A DNA stretch of 64,000 nucleotides from Cordylochernes scorpioides (taxonomy: Eukaryota; Arthropoda; Arachnida; Pseudoscorpiones; Chernetidae), in assembly GCA_030710605.1 (NCBI GenBank), contig CP092877.1, forward strand, positions 45,802,406 through 45,866,405. The letters are read 5' to 3'. Positions 23,101-28,910 of the stretch are shown here, one piece after another (position 1 is the stretch's first letter; each line of letters begins with the position of its first letter). A program made the translations under genes and the position numbers. A model generated the notes under the pieces. The model did no database searches. It was not told the origin of the DNA and was given only the letters and a program-made list of their open reading frames with translations.

Positions 23101-26100
23101 TCTAAATGGCGTCTCCCTCTCTATAGCGCCCAATTTTGGTGAGTTCCAAGAGGGGGCGCTATAGACAGGTTTAACTGTATATAAAGTATTGTAAACAGAG
23201 CCTGTGTGGCAGCAGTTTCTGCAACCAGTCCTCTGAGGATCCCATCAAGGTGAAGAGACACAAGCTGATAGCGCAGGCCTTTGCGCACCGGCACCGACTG
23301 AACCAAGGCAGGTGCCATTCATTCAGCTACCAGAGCAGCCCCCACGAGATGCTAGGTGAGGCGTGGGGTGAGGGAGGGCGGTCTGTGTCACAAGGCGGGA
23401 CTGGTGCAGGGATGAACCTGGACAGTGGAGCTTCCAGGACCTCTCCTCCACCTGGACGGCAGCTCTGCCCAAGTTCATCAACAGACGCAATGCCCTCATC
23501 AGCAATGTCATCGCCATGCGGCGCCATTCCTCCATGTCTGGTTAGTCCTTCATTCTTATTCTTACCATCCTTCATTTAGAAGAGAAAATAAGAATATAAA
23601 TACATTTAAACCTGCATATAGCGCCCAACTAAATAGCGCCTACCTCTCTATAGCGCCCGATTTTCAATACATAGTACGATGCGATTTACATTAAAAAGGA
23701 CCTGTCTATAGCACCCCCTCTCTATAGCACCCTATTTTGGTGAGTCCCAAGAGGGTGCGATATAGACAGGTTTAACTGTAGTAGCAATGTGTTTCTTTAT
23801 TTGCACAAAGTGCACATTTTCGGATCTTTATGATCCTTCCAAAAGTTTGCACTTTGCACAAATAAAGAAAAGCATTGCTATTATTTATATTTTTATTTCT
23901 TACCATCCTTCATTTAGAAAGGAAAAGTGTTTGCGTATATCCAAAATCCATCGTTTCAAATTTAGAAGCCAATTTTTTTTATTACCTGATAATAAAAACC
24001 TCGATATTAGCTCTATATAATCATATATATAGTAAATAACTCTGCCCTTTACCGGTCCCAAGCCTGGATGAAAAAGGAGGAGGGGGAGCAGTAACAAGCT
24101 CGCTAAAAAACCTGGGCTCAGCTGGCCCGGCTGATAGTGCCCTGTAAGGGCTCCTGATCCAGGGATACGGGATGAGCAGTGTTTGTACTCCATGTTAGGA
24201 GCGGCTGCGCATGGTGTCTGTTCCTCATGTCAGAGACGGCCATTTATTTTGGAGCTAAGTCGGCCTGCCACTGAGTAGTGCTTCCAGTCTTAATGACAAA
24301 GGCAGACGCATTCTACTTCACCCAGTTCTCAAGCTTTACAAGCTTAGTACCCTAATGAGATAAGAAAGAAGATATATATAGTAGAACCTTCATCCTTTGA
24401 GGATCAACTTTTCTTAACTTTTTGTATTTTTTCTTTGATATTAATCTCTTTCCCACAAACAAAGCCCTTTGTTGCAAGTTGAAGCAGAAATATTTGGAGA
24501 GGCCTTGCTGTTCGGCACTGAGTGCTACCTACACACATGCTGCCATAGAGTACACCACTGGTCATGAGAATGGAGTGCCTAAGAGGGGAAAGGGAGTATG
24601 TTGCTGAGTGTGCAAGGAAGACAAAGTATGTACAGGGTGAGTGTACAGAGGAGAGAGATGTTTGTGTGAATAGTAAGAAATTAGAGTGAAGGTGCCAAAG
24701 AGGAAGACAAGAGTATAATAATAGAAGGCCAAAGAAGAAACTAAGTTTACAACAATAGAGAGAGGTTAAATAAGCCAAGAGGGCAACAATAAAAGGCCAA
24801 AGAAGAAGCCAAAAGTAAAATAATGGGAACCGGTCAAGAATACAACAATGGAGGAAGCCAAAAGAAACTAAGAAAATAATAATGTAGAATGTCAAAGAAG
24901 AAGTCAAAAGTACAACAATGGCCAAAAAATGCAAAAGAGAAACTAAGAATACAATAATAGTAAAAGGCTAAAAAAAAAAAAAACCCAAGAGAGTACAACA
25001 ATAAAAGGCCAAAGAAGAAGCCAAGAGTACAACAATGGAAGGCCAAAGAAGAAGCTAAGAGCACAACAATGGAAGGCCAAAGAAGAAGCCAAGAATACAA
25101 CAATGGAAGGCCAAAGAAGAAACCAGAGTACAACAATGGAAGGCCAAAGAAGAAACCAAGAGTATAACAATGGAAGGCCAAAGAAGAAGCTAAGAGCACA
25201 ACAATGGAAGGCCAAAGAAGAAGCTAAGATTACAACAATAGACGGCCAAAGAAGAAACCAAGAGTACAACAATGGAAGGCAAAGAAGAAACCAAGAGTAC
25301 AACAATGGAAGGTCAAAGAAGAAGCTAAGAGCATAACAATGGAAGGGCCAAAGAAGAAGTCAAGAGTACAACAATGGAAGGCCAAAGAAGAAGTCAAGAG
25401 TACAACAATGGAAGGCCAAAGAAGAAACCAAGAGTATAACAATGGAAGGTCAAAGTAGAAGCTAAGAGCACAACAATGGAAGGCCAAAGAAGAAGCCAAG
25501 AGTACAACAATGGAAGGCCAAAGAAGAAACCAAGAGTACAACATTGGAAGGCAAAGAAGAAACCAAGAGTATAACAATGGAAGGTCAAAGAAGAAGCTAA
25601 GAGCACAACAATGGAAGGCCAAAGAAGAAGCCAAGAATACAACAATGGAAGGCCAAAGAAGAAACCAAGAGTACAACAATGGAAGGCCAAAGAAGAAACC
25701 AAGAGTAAAACAATGGAAGGCCAAAGAAGAAGCTAAGAGCACAACAATGGAAGGCCAAAGAAGAAGCTAAGATTACAACAATGGAAGGCCAAAGAAGAAA
25801 CCAAGAGTACAACAATGGAAGGCCAAAGAAGAAACCAAGAGTACAACAATGGAAGGCCAAAGAAGAATCCAAGAGTACAACAATGGAAGGCCAAAGAAGA
25901 AACCAAGAGTATAACAATGGAAGGCCAAAGAAGAAGCTAAGAGCACAACAATGGAAGGCCAAAGAAGAAGCCAAGAGTACAACAATGGAAGGCCAAAGAA
26001 GAAGCCAAGAGTACAACAATGGAAGGCCAAAGAAGAAACCAAGAGTACAACATTGGAAGGCCAAAGAATAAGCTAAGAGTCAACATTTGAGGAAGGGCAG

Positions 26101-27414
26101 AGAATAAGTCACAGAAGATAAGTAATGTAGAAGAAGGGAAGAGAATGTCCTGACAAGAGTTTCAGAAAAAATTTTGAGAAAATTTGTAAAAGCTTGGTTT
26201 CAAGAGGTATTGTATGTAGATAATTTTGATTGATCAGTCACAATATTTGTAAACTGTGTGAAAAAAGGTTTGATTTCAGCTTTATATAAAATTTGAGGCA
26301 ATTAGTGTTTAAATTAAAATGTATCATTAAAATACATTCAGAATTGGCTTTGAACACAATAAATTCTAGTGATGCAATAGACCACAGCATCCCTTTTATT
26401 TGTTAACTGACTCATTTAAAAGCCATTGTTTTTTAGGCTAAATGCCATATATGTCAATTATTTGATTTAAAAAATATATTTTCTCACTTTATCATATTTT
26501 GACTATGTTGAACAACAAACCTTTCCTTCAAGTTCATAGTGGTTGACTTAACCTCCAATAAGAGACCACCAGTACTAGCAGACCAACCCAAGTGTGTGGC
26601 AGAGATGAGCCAGAGACACTCCCTGGACAGCTTCCCCACCCGCAGGCAGTCGTTGGAGAGTGAGCAGGAGTGGGCCCAGGCTGTGGCCCGCCACCAGAAG
26701 CGGAAGACCAGGCGAGAGAGGGAACGTCTGTTGGTGGCCCTGCGGCGCAGAGACAGCGATACCTCGGGCCAGAGCAGCCTGCCCACCCCCCAGATAGCCA
26801 CCAAGCCCACCAAGTCCACCAGTACTGGGGACCTTATCCCACCTTCCCTCTTCCCCCGACCCCTAGTGCACAAGCACAACCTCACCCCAGCCCTCCTGCC
26901 CCCCTTCACCCACGGCATGGCTGACAACTGCCACCGGGAGATCAGCAAGCCACCACTACACATGGCAGCAGTCCCCCAACCTGCCCCCCACTACCCCACA
27001 GCAGCAGGCTATGGGTACCTCCCTCCACCCCCCTCACCAGCAGCTGCAGCAGGCTACTATGCCTACTTCAACTACCTCAACATGGTCCAGTCCATCATGC
27101 CGCCCCCCGCCGCAGCCACCACAGTAGCTGACTCCGCCTCAGAGACAGAATACCTCCCCATCATCATGTCAGATTCAGAGTTCTTCACCGACGGTCCTTA
27201 CCTCCAGGATGAGGCAGCTCTGCAGCTGGCCAGGGAGGAAGTGCTGAGCAGGCTGGCTCACCCAAGGGAGGTACAGACCCAGACAGATATGGCTGCCGCT
27301 GCAGAGCCAATGATGCACTGTCACGCCGCCCCACCCCCCCTGTCTGCGGCCCCCCACACACTGCCACCACCATTCCCCCAGCCCCTGCTGTTTGGCCATC
27401 TGCCATCACCCTGA
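1867..27414 (+). CDS. SMO: Smoothened, seven-transmembrane Hedgehog signal transducer (11 exons)
   Basis: SMO is the class F GPCR that Patched represses and that activates Gli/Ci at the cilium. Joined exons give about 918 residues if two single-base deficits are allowed. Order seen: signal peptide (1-20); extracellular cysteine-rich domain (exons 1-2, with PKCWAVIQPLLCAVYLPRC); linker with GCGLGCNNPLF; TM1 to TM7 (exons 3-8), including DWRTMNRYP after TM1, VDGDSLTGICFVG in extracellular loop 3 and WLWSCATLQTWRRF at the end of TM7; a tail with KVKRHKLIAQAFAHRH; and a long Pro-rich last exon. The residues shared with known SMO proteins make the identity secure. Exon phases agree throughout except at exon 5 and the exon 9/10 junction. 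Introns 1 to 5, 7, 8 and 10 are full of transposons. The tail is 291 residues in one exon, longer than in vertebrates. Confidence 0.95.
2873..4165. mobile_element. MITE (family G, pogo-like ends) interrupted by another element
   Basis: Left end CAGTAGAACCTCCATGAGAG and right end GGAAGGTTCTACTG are inverted and flanked by TA. Related complete copies occur at 6929, 18041, 28209, 33437, 36811 and 46075 (about 160-180 bp). Here the two halves are separated by an inserted 1.1 kb element. Confidence 0.75.
2961..4073. mobile_element. Pogo-type element nested in the MITE
   Basis: Ends CAGTCGAACCTCTTTAATTC (left) and, inverted, CAGTATAACCTCATTAATTC (right), each next to TA. The interior is AT-rich with a short G+C-rich block at 3820-3870. 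No transposase frame is readable, so it is probably non-autonomous. Confidence 0.7.
4320..4590 (-). repeat. Repeat B, left part (split by a Penelope element)
   Basis: Matches copies at 13980-14345, 20890-21200, 24046-24372 and 45405-45715 (shared text includes AAAAACCTGGGCTCAGCTG). The remainder of this copy continues at 6331-6410, ending in the typical GATTGAGTGGAGATAAG followed by (AAG)n. This tail suggests a SINE-like retroposon; no tRNA head was found. Confidence 0.65.
4591..6330. mobile_element. Penelope-like element (family B), palindromic insertion
   Basis: Positions about 4620-5276 and 5672-6330 are near-identical inverted copies of the 3' part of a Penelope-like element. The centre (5276-5672) continues the plus-strand copy. 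TGGTAACACCAT occurs at 4579-4590 and at 6331-6342, so the whole palindrome was inserted into repeat B with a 12 bp target duplication. Both arms end with CTGAAGA, a GGGT..ACCC hairpin and GAAAGCTCGCC. Confidence 0.8.
5276..5994 (+). pseudogene. Penelope RT end and GIY-YIG endonuclease fragment
   Basis: The plus strand reads the end of the reverse transcriptase (IHYSSYCPLSHKINTVKTLS), a linker (SGYPRNFILRHFHNP), and the GIY-YIG endonuclease with CSDCNSLYIGETGRRIKDRI and HHRNVR. The stop is TAG at 5992-5994. At least one frameshift lies near 5570-5600 between the linker and the endonuclease. A second, shorter endonuclease copy lies inverted at 4954-5253. The catalytic RT core is absent. Confidence 0.85.
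6331..6410 (-). repeat. Repeat B, right part
   Basis: Continues the repeat interrupted by the Penelope insertion. It contains AGCTTTACAAGCTTGACACC and the GATTGAGTGGAGATAAGAAAG tail seen in the other copies. Confidence 0.6.
6929..7102. mobile_element. MITE family G, complete copy
   Basis: Inverted ends CAGTTGAACCTCTCTGTAAA and TGGAGGTTTTACTG flanked by TA; the two halves are partly self-complementary (AAAGGACA / TGTCCTTT). Confidence 0.75.
7137..7260 (-). repeat. Penelope family A 3' end, left arm
   Basis: ACACAAGGTAGTAAGG, then the inverted form of GAAACGTCACACAC and the GGTAAC hairpin. It is the left arm of a family A palindrome whose right arm resumes at 10002 after a pogo-type element inserted between them. 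Confidence 0.7.
7929..8213 (+). pseudogene. piggyBac transposase N-terminal remnant
   Basis: 94 residues, MEGRRSYLLDQEETIVESYI followed by acidic sequence and FSGSDTGIYSD. The acidic N-terminus fits piggyBac transposases. Its position just inside the left TTAA end supports this. It stops before any of the catalytic DDD residues. Confidence 0.6.
8405..8570 (+). pseudogene. piggyBac transposase Cys-rich C-terminus
   Basis: Reads KLHTRCRVCPSSEDRKTSTL, then CHKCVKPIYKGHTIVVCNDC and a stop. The C..C / C..C / H..C pattern with a final C..C matches the Cys-rich end of piggyBac transposases. Confidence 0.7.
10002..10065 (+). repeat. Penelope family A 3' end, right arm
   Basis: GTTACCGAAACGTCACACAC followed by TATTTATTTATTT and GGTCTTATTACCTTGTG; partner of the arm at 7137-7260. 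Confidence 0.65.
10369..10591 (+). mobile_element. tRNA-derived SINE (family A), internally shortened
   Basis: Contains GGATCGAATCCAGCATTGGG (a Pol III B-box-like GGNTCGAATCC), the family phrase GCTCCAATGGCTC, and the 3' end ACCATGATTATCATGG with an A-rich tail. It lacks about 70 bp of the middle compared with the copy at 14461. Confidence 0.7.
10981..11850. mobile_element. Palindromic Penelope family A element with 14 bp target duplication
   Basis: The arms 10981-11405 and about 11455-11850 are near-perfect inverted copies around a spacer of about 50 bp. TTTTTATTAAATAG stands directly on both sides (10967-10980 and 11851-11864). Each arm encodes the end of a Penelope endonuclease ORF (KETKILDYEKNYFKRQFKEA, FFIQKKCATINRMEERG). 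Each is followed by a 3' region with CTGAAGA, the GGTAAC..GTTACC hairpin and GAAACGTC. Both outer ends are therefore element 3' ends. Confidence 0.85.
11771..11816 (+). ncRNA. Candidate hammerhead ribozyme in Penelope 3' end (SMO intron 1, sense)
   Basis: CTGAAGA (11777-11783) is followed by one extra T, a hairpin GGTAAC / GTTACC (11785-11790 / 11797-11802), GAAA (11803-11806), then CGTC (11807-11810). This matches the hammerhead order CUGANGA, helix II, GAAA, helix III, UH. Helix III would be the self-complementary ACGT, which favours a dimer. Helix I has only three clear pairs (TGT with ACA). Penelope-like elements are known to carry minimal hammerheads. The extra base and short helix I keep this tentative. 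Confidence 0.5.
12842..13063 (+). CDS. SMO: SMO exon 2: core of the cysteine-rich domain
   Basis: The exon starts after GTGACAG and reads ERLASWRALMAVPKCW, then the CRD core with PLLCAVYLPRCEAGRVSLP and the Cys pairs CRVVRGPC and FLRCNHFPSGC. It ends AAG followed by GTTAGA at 13064. Length 222 nt, phase 0 on both sides. Its G+C content is much higher than the flanking DNA. Confidence 0.93.
13064..13979 (+). repeat. Penelope family A fragments in SMO intron 2
   Basis: At 13185-13330 a minus-oriented 3' end (TGTGTGACGTTTCGGCAACA) is seen, at about 13400-13450 and 13515-13660 further partial ends, and at 13765-13860 a plus-oriented end (GTTACAGAAACGTCACACAC, then CTATAATCCAAATTGTGC). These look like two or more degraded palindromic copies. 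No coding sequence remains. Confidence 0.6.
13980..14345 (+). repeat. Repeat B, near-complete copy
   Basis: Opens with CTTATCTCCACTCAATCATA and runs through GGGTGAAGTAGAATG, GCAGGCCGACTTAGCTCC and AGCCCAGGTTTTTTAGCG to TTGGGACCGGCAAAGG. It is in the reverse sense of the copies at 4320 and 24046. Confidence 0.65.
14461..14750 (+). mobile_element. tRNA-derived SINE (family A), full length
   Basis: Starts GGGGTCGGTGGAAGGATGGT and has CAACCGCTACGACCCTAATT with a degenerate B box (TTCGATTCCC), then GCTCCAATGG, ACATTTGTAAGTGCAAAGTC, TATCATGGCCTGTACTATG and a poly(A) tail. About 290 bp. It ends 29 bp before SMO exon 3. Confidence 0.8.
14780..14992 (+). CDS. SMO: SMO exon 3: CRD-TM linker and start of TM1
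   Basis: The acceptor is TTGTACAG and the product begins NELRELKFNSSGQC. It contains WYSGVEGCGLGCNNPLFTEE, a signature of the SMO linker, and then the hydrophobic start of TM1 (FVLVWASTCLVFTLFAV). The donor GTGAGT is at 14993. Length 213 nt, phase 0. A SINE poly(A) tail ends only 29 bp before the exon. Confidence 0.93.
15290..15770. repeat. Penelope family E 3'-end fragments
   Basis: Two plus-oriented ends read TTGTTACTGAAAGCTCACAT followed by ATATTTATTTGG, with inverted partners TATGTGACATTTTGGTAAAA. GAAAGCTC replaces the GAAACGTC of family A. An extra block GCAACTGAAAGTTGCTGATG is shared with the palindrome at 36136. Strongly degraded. Confidence 0.5.
15998..16225. mobile_element. Palindromic retroposon with 13 bp target duplication
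   Basis: ATACTTTCTTATT occurs at 15985-15997 and again at 16226-16238. The element has inverted arms (CATCTGTTATGAAAATTAGA.. and AAATTGTTTAATTTT / TTGAAATTAAACAATTT). A related copy is at 34075-34323. The long duplication argues against a cut-and-paste MITE. Confidence 0.6.
16920..17094. mobile_element. mariner-like MITE
   Basis: Inverted ends CACTCATGGACAGAACTTAA and, reversed, CACTCATGGACAAAACTTAA, each flanked by TA. The same terminal sequence recurs at 45195-45242. No transposase. Confidence 0.7.
17170..17571 (+). CDS. SMO: SMO exon 4: TM1 end through TM4
   Basis: It begins LSFVIDWRTMNRYP after ATGTGCAG. It includes TM2 (LIFFYLNLCFVLASVGWLVQ), the loop REDIVCRRDGTLRHGEPSSG, TM3 (VVFILTYYFSMAACVWLTVL) with YAWHISFQ, and TM4 up to IFAFAK. 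The donor GTAAGG is at 17572. Length 402 nt, phase 0. It is the longest exon of the transmembrane region. Confidence 0.95.
17590..17730 (+). repeat. Repeat D
   Basis: Shares TGTGTAAAGATTACAC, AATTCCATGAGTTCATGC and TCTCCCAAAGGTCC-like text with 32180-32346 and 43850-43960, and inverted with 44280-44335. Family unknown. Confidence 0.5.
18041..19342. mobile_element. MITE family G interrupted by a LINE
   Basis: Ends CAGTAGAACCTCCCTGTAAA and GAGGTTCTACTG flanked by TA. The two halves join when the LINE at 18130-19258 is removed. Confidence 0.75.
18130..19258 (-). mobile_element. LINE 3' end, 5'-truncated, 13 bp target duplication
   Basis: GAGTTTCTAAATA flanks it at 18117-18129 and 19259-19271. 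The minus-strand 3' tail is (GTT)n. Minus-strand coding (19244 down to 18308, with one frameshift near 18600-18770) reads the region after the reverse transcriptase: LPTLLYAAPMWAI, FLRRLLDLPNFTPGYILRRE, KFWVRILKM, then a CLLC..H..C zinc finger (NCLLCKDLMDDNLVHYFFQC). A jockey- or I-like clade is likely. Confidence 0.8.
19405..19527 (+). CDS. SMO: SMO exon 5: extracellular loop 3 and TM5, one base short
   Basis: The acceptor is TGTGCAG, then VDGDSLTGICFV in frame. The match continues as GHLDPTFRIVFLLCPLG and YFLIRG only after a shift of one base. The break lies at 19440-19441, where GG is present and GGG would keep the frame. The exon is 123 nt, but its flanking phases (0 in, 1 out) require 124. 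The donor is GTCAGT at 19528. Either a base was lost in assembly or this allele is frameshifted inside TM5. Confidence 0.88.
19588..19760 (+). mobile_element. tRNA-derived SINE (second family)
   Basis: TGGACGAGTGGG fits a Pol III A box and GGATTGAATCC fits a B box, 33 bp apart. The tRNA-like head is followed by unrelated sequence ending GGAACCTAATAAAGTGATTT. Only one copy is visible. Confidence 0.5.
19918..20195. mobile_element. Palindromic Penelope family A mini-element
   Basis: Left arm AAGGTAATAAGACCAAATCC, right arm ending TTGGTCATATTACCTTG. The interior keeps the CATTCAGTCTTTTGTCTGAT block and ACTGAAATGTCACACAC; the ribozyme-like core is mutated. Confidence 0.65.
20304..20519. mobile_element. 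Palindromic Penelope family A mini-element next to SMO exon 6
   Basis: Arms ACACAAGGTAATAAGACC and GGTCTTATTATCTTGTGT meet with almost no spacer. The right arm has GTCTGAAGATGGTAACGATG, then GTTACCGAAACATCATAC. It ends CCAAATTGTGCCTTATC, about 20 bp before the exon 6 splice acceptor. Confidence 0.7.
20541..20639 (+). CDS. SMO: SMO exon 6: intracellular loop 3
   Basis: After GTGTAG it reads GTTLVQVRLARKSVSNGSSK, then AASKLCHMIVRL, matching the region between TM5 and TM6 (conserved KAASK). Two bases complete the codon begun in exon 5, and the exon ends phase 1 before GTAAGT at 20640. A Penelope-derived repeat ends about 20 bp before it. Confidence 0.88.
20691..20799 (+). CDS. SMO: SMO exon 7: TM6
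   Basis: It follows a 51 bp intron (20640-20690, GTAAG..ACAG). The product LFGLATSCLIITIIGCHIYY is TM6, followed by SEWQLSLRDYL, equivalent to the post-TM6 loop. It ends phase 2 before GTAATC at 20800. Confidence 0.9.
20800..22332 (+). other. SMO intron 7
   Basis: Holds a repeat B copy (about 20840-21200). From 21200 to 22330 there is AT-rich DNA with one short direct repeat of CACCCCAATGGTG (about 21980-22020) and no recognised element. Confidence 0.5.
20890..21200 (+). repeat. Repeat B, rearranged copy
   Basis: The tail part (AGCTTTACAAGCTTGACACC, GATTGAGTGGAGATAAG, 20899-20965) precedes a partial body (GACTTAGCTCC .. AACATGGAGTACA .. GAGCCTAGGTTTATTAGCG). Confidence 0.55.
22333..22509 (+). 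CDS. SMO: SMO exon 8: loop and TM7
   Basis: After TTGTACAG it encodes CSAQHTANPDLYLPCEMRQR, then PPLSLVKIQMMCFVLAGVLM and SSWLWSCATLQTWRRFLA. The WRR after TM7 corresponds to the motif needed for ciliary targeting in known SMO proteins. The donor is probably GTACTT at 22510 (phase 2); reading on gives a stop within 12 codons. Confidence 0.9.
22655..22712 (+). repeat. SINE family A, 3' end only
   Basis: ACCATGATTATCATGGCCTG, ACATGTACTAGGGTTAAGC and a poly(A) run, preceded by a second A run. Confidence 0.6.
23075..23177. mobile_element. MITE family H (GCGCTATAGAC type)
   Basis: Inverted ends CAGTTAAACCTGTCTATAGC and GCTATAGACAGGTTTAACTG, flanked by TA. Relatives are at 23601-23778 and 34341-34797. 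It ends 23 bp before SMO exon 9. Confidence 0.75.
23201..23355 (+). CDS. SMO: SMO exon 9: juxtamembrane C-tail
   Basis: It encodes LCGSSFCNQSSEDPIKVKRH, then KLIAQAFAHRHRLNQG and SFSYQSSPHEML, matching the basic KxxxIAxAFxxRH element of the SMO tail. Phase selects the acceptor AACAGAG (exon from 23201) over AACAG two bases earlier, which gives a stop. The donor is probably GTGAGG at 23356; a weaker GTGGGG at 23363 would change the phase. A MITE ends at 23177, 23 bp upstream. Confidence 0.82.
23410..23540 (+). CDS. SMO: SMO exon 10: C-tail
   Basis: The readable frame is DEPGQWSFQDLSSTW, then TAALPKFINRRNALI, comparable to the NEPSADVSSAW region of vertebrate SMO. The acceptor is GGTGCAG at 23403-23409, after an intron of about 54 bp. 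Joining to the GTGAGG donor leaves the codon one G short. Either one G is missing in the GGG run at 23409-23411 or the GTGGGG donor at 23363 is used. Donor GTTAGT at 23541, phase 1. Confidence 0.75.
23601..23778. mobile_element. MITE family H
   Basis: Ends CATTTAAACCTGCATATAGC and GATATAGACAGGTTTAACTG; the interior has two GCGCC/CACCC CTCTCTATAG blocks. It lies just downstream of SMO exon 10. Confidence 0.7.
24046..24372 (-). repeat. Repeat B
   Basis: Same family as 4320-4590. It begins near GGTCCCAAGCCTGGATGAAA and ends with the AGCTTTACAAGCTT..GAGATAAGAAAGAAG tail. Confidence 0.65.
24703..26072 (+). repeat. 34 bp purine-rich minisatellite in SMO intron 10
   Basis: A unit of about 34 bp (ATGGAAGGCCAAAGAAGAAA then CCAAGAGTACAACA) is repeated about 35 times. 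It is clean from about 24990 on and degraded at the left. Variants differ at one hexamer (GAAACC, GAAGCC, GAAGCT) and at one base of GTACAACA. The plus strand is nearly pyrimidine-poor. Long open frames on both strands arise only from the repeat and do not indicate a protein. Confidence 0.9.
26540..27414 (+). CDS. SMO: SMO exon 11: long C-terminal tail
   Basis: After TTCATAG it reads VVDLTSNKRPPVLADQPK, followed by a Ser/Arg-rich part (SQRHSLDSFPTRRQSLESEQ), a basic segment ARHQKRKTRRERERL that parallels the basic cluster of the vertebrate SMO tail, and a Pro/Ala/Tyr-rich end. The stop TGA is at 27412-27414. RxxS sites such as TRRQS and RRRDS are plausible kinase targets; that is inference. 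It is very G+C-rich relative to its surroundings. Confidence 0.88.
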
Positions 27415-27671
27415 GGGGAAGGCCTCCCCTTGTCACATAGCTCCTCCTCCCTCCACTGTAGTCCCTGAACCTCCGCCCCCTGAACAACAGCCCAACTAGT
27501 CCCTTACTCCAGTTCCTACTTACAGCAGCTCAGCCTCACTAGGGATCAACTATTCTTTATCTCACTCATCCTCTCACTGAACACAGCGCCCATCTTGGTT
27601 GTCAGCCTTTGTTGCCTAAACAATAGGGGCTGTTAGCTCTTTCAAGTTCCACAACAAATATTCTCTTGTAG

Positions 27672-27873
27672 AACGACATTCCCATCCCTAGACACTTTAT
27701 TTTTCCGTTCATCATTACTCTTCACAATTCATCCTTTCATACTTCATCCTTAAGGTTAGAAATAATCGTTATTTCTCCTTAAAATAAATTCTGATTTTTC
27801 GTTCAAAAGAAACACATGCAGGATAATTTTCAAATGTCGTTCTACAATCATAAGCCACATTATATTGTATTAT
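27672..27873 (+). mobile_element. Short retroposon in the SMO 3' flank
   Basis: AAATATTCTCTTGTAG occurs at 27656-27671 and 27874-27889, a 16 bp target duplication. The interior resembles the 161 bp insertion at 40698-40858 (TCATTACTCTTCA.., GTTAGAAAT..CG, TATTTCT, TTATATTGTATT). Family unknown. Confidence 0.65.
27783..27788 (+). promoter_or_regulatory. Candidate SMO polyadenylation signal
   Basis: AATAAA 369 bp after the stop codon, inside the retroposon above. It is the first AATAAA that I see after the stop. Use of it is inference. Confidence 0.3.
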
Positions 27874-28208
27874 AAATATTCTCTTGTAGCATTTATTTTC
27901 AACTCCCAATTCTCATCCTCAATGGGAGATTGTGAAAGTTGTCAGTCTTATTTCAAGTGGATATATTTTCTATGCTTTTCAAGAATCATAGCAGGGTATT
28001 TTCCCCCCCATAATTACAATTTTTCATATTTTAAAATTTAGGTGTTTGAAAAAGTTTTAATTTGTAATGAACAAATGTGTTTTGTCATAATGAGCATTTT
28101 ATCAAAAGTGATAAGTTTTTTAAAATCCAAACCAAGTTTTTTTTGCAAGAACGTCTTCTCGAAGGTAATATTATAAAAAAACTTTTTCTTTTTAATCCTC
28201 TTCCAATA

Positions 28209-28380
28209 CAGTAGAACCTCCATGAGAGGACACTCCCGCTAAAGGACATTTCTCTACAAAGAACAGTTTTCATTGCTGAAATTACTATTTTTACTATTTA
28301 AAAACTCTGGTAAGAGGATACCTCTCCCTAAAGGACACTTTTCCTCTGCATTTAGATGTCCTTTACAGAGAGGTTCTACG
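28209..28380. mobile_element. MITE family G
   Basis: CAGTAGAACCTCCATGAGAG at the left and ACAGAGAGGTTCTACG at the right, inverted, followed by TA. Confidence 0.7.
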
Positions 28381-28899
28381 TATCAGTAAATCTGTAACAC
28401 TTTTAAATACATAAAAACCCAATTTTAAAATGATCTTTGCAGATTTTAAAAACATATTCTATAATGTTTGCAGAGGTTTATAATTAATTACTATTTAATG
28501 CTAATTATTTTTACAATCGTTAAATATGATAGTTTCACTCTATAAATACTCGTAAATATTACTCTAACCCAACCAGAAAAAAAAACACATCATCAAACAG
28601 CTGGTGGATTAAACTGCCCAATACCACTGGAAGGGCCCTACCAACTTTTTTGTTTCACAGAATTTTAGAAATTTTTGTCATATTCAAAACATTTTTGTAA
28701 ATATTTTAAAATAATTGACTTTACAAATGTTTTTACACACTTTTTTTTTACATGAGAAATGTATTTATGAATATTCTAAAGAGTTATCTATTCATGTCCA
28801 ATTTTGTATAGCTACAAATGACTGATTGTTCACCTTAACAACAATCTGTGACCATAGTTATGCTCTCTATTTAAAAGAAATTATTTATTTGATAGCATC
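28381..28899. other. Unassigned AT-rich intergenic DNA
   Basis: Nothing recognised between the MITE and the first element of the Penelope cluster. Confidence 0.4.
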
Positions 28900-28910
28900 A
28901 AGCTCTCTAA

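Noticed and set aside
24834-26064. Several long open frames (Leu/Phe/Ser-rich on the minus strand, Lys/Arg/Gln-rich on the plus strand)
   Set aside because: They come only from the 34 bp minisatellite, which is open in many frames because 102 bp (three units) is a whole number of codons.
24703-26072. CRISPR-like array of short repeats
   Set aside because: Units are contiguous with no unique spacers, and the sequence is an intron of an animal gene.
27175-27487. Minus-strand open frames over SMO exon 11
   Set aside because: Shadows of the G+C-rich SMO tail; splice sites and conservation support the plus strand.
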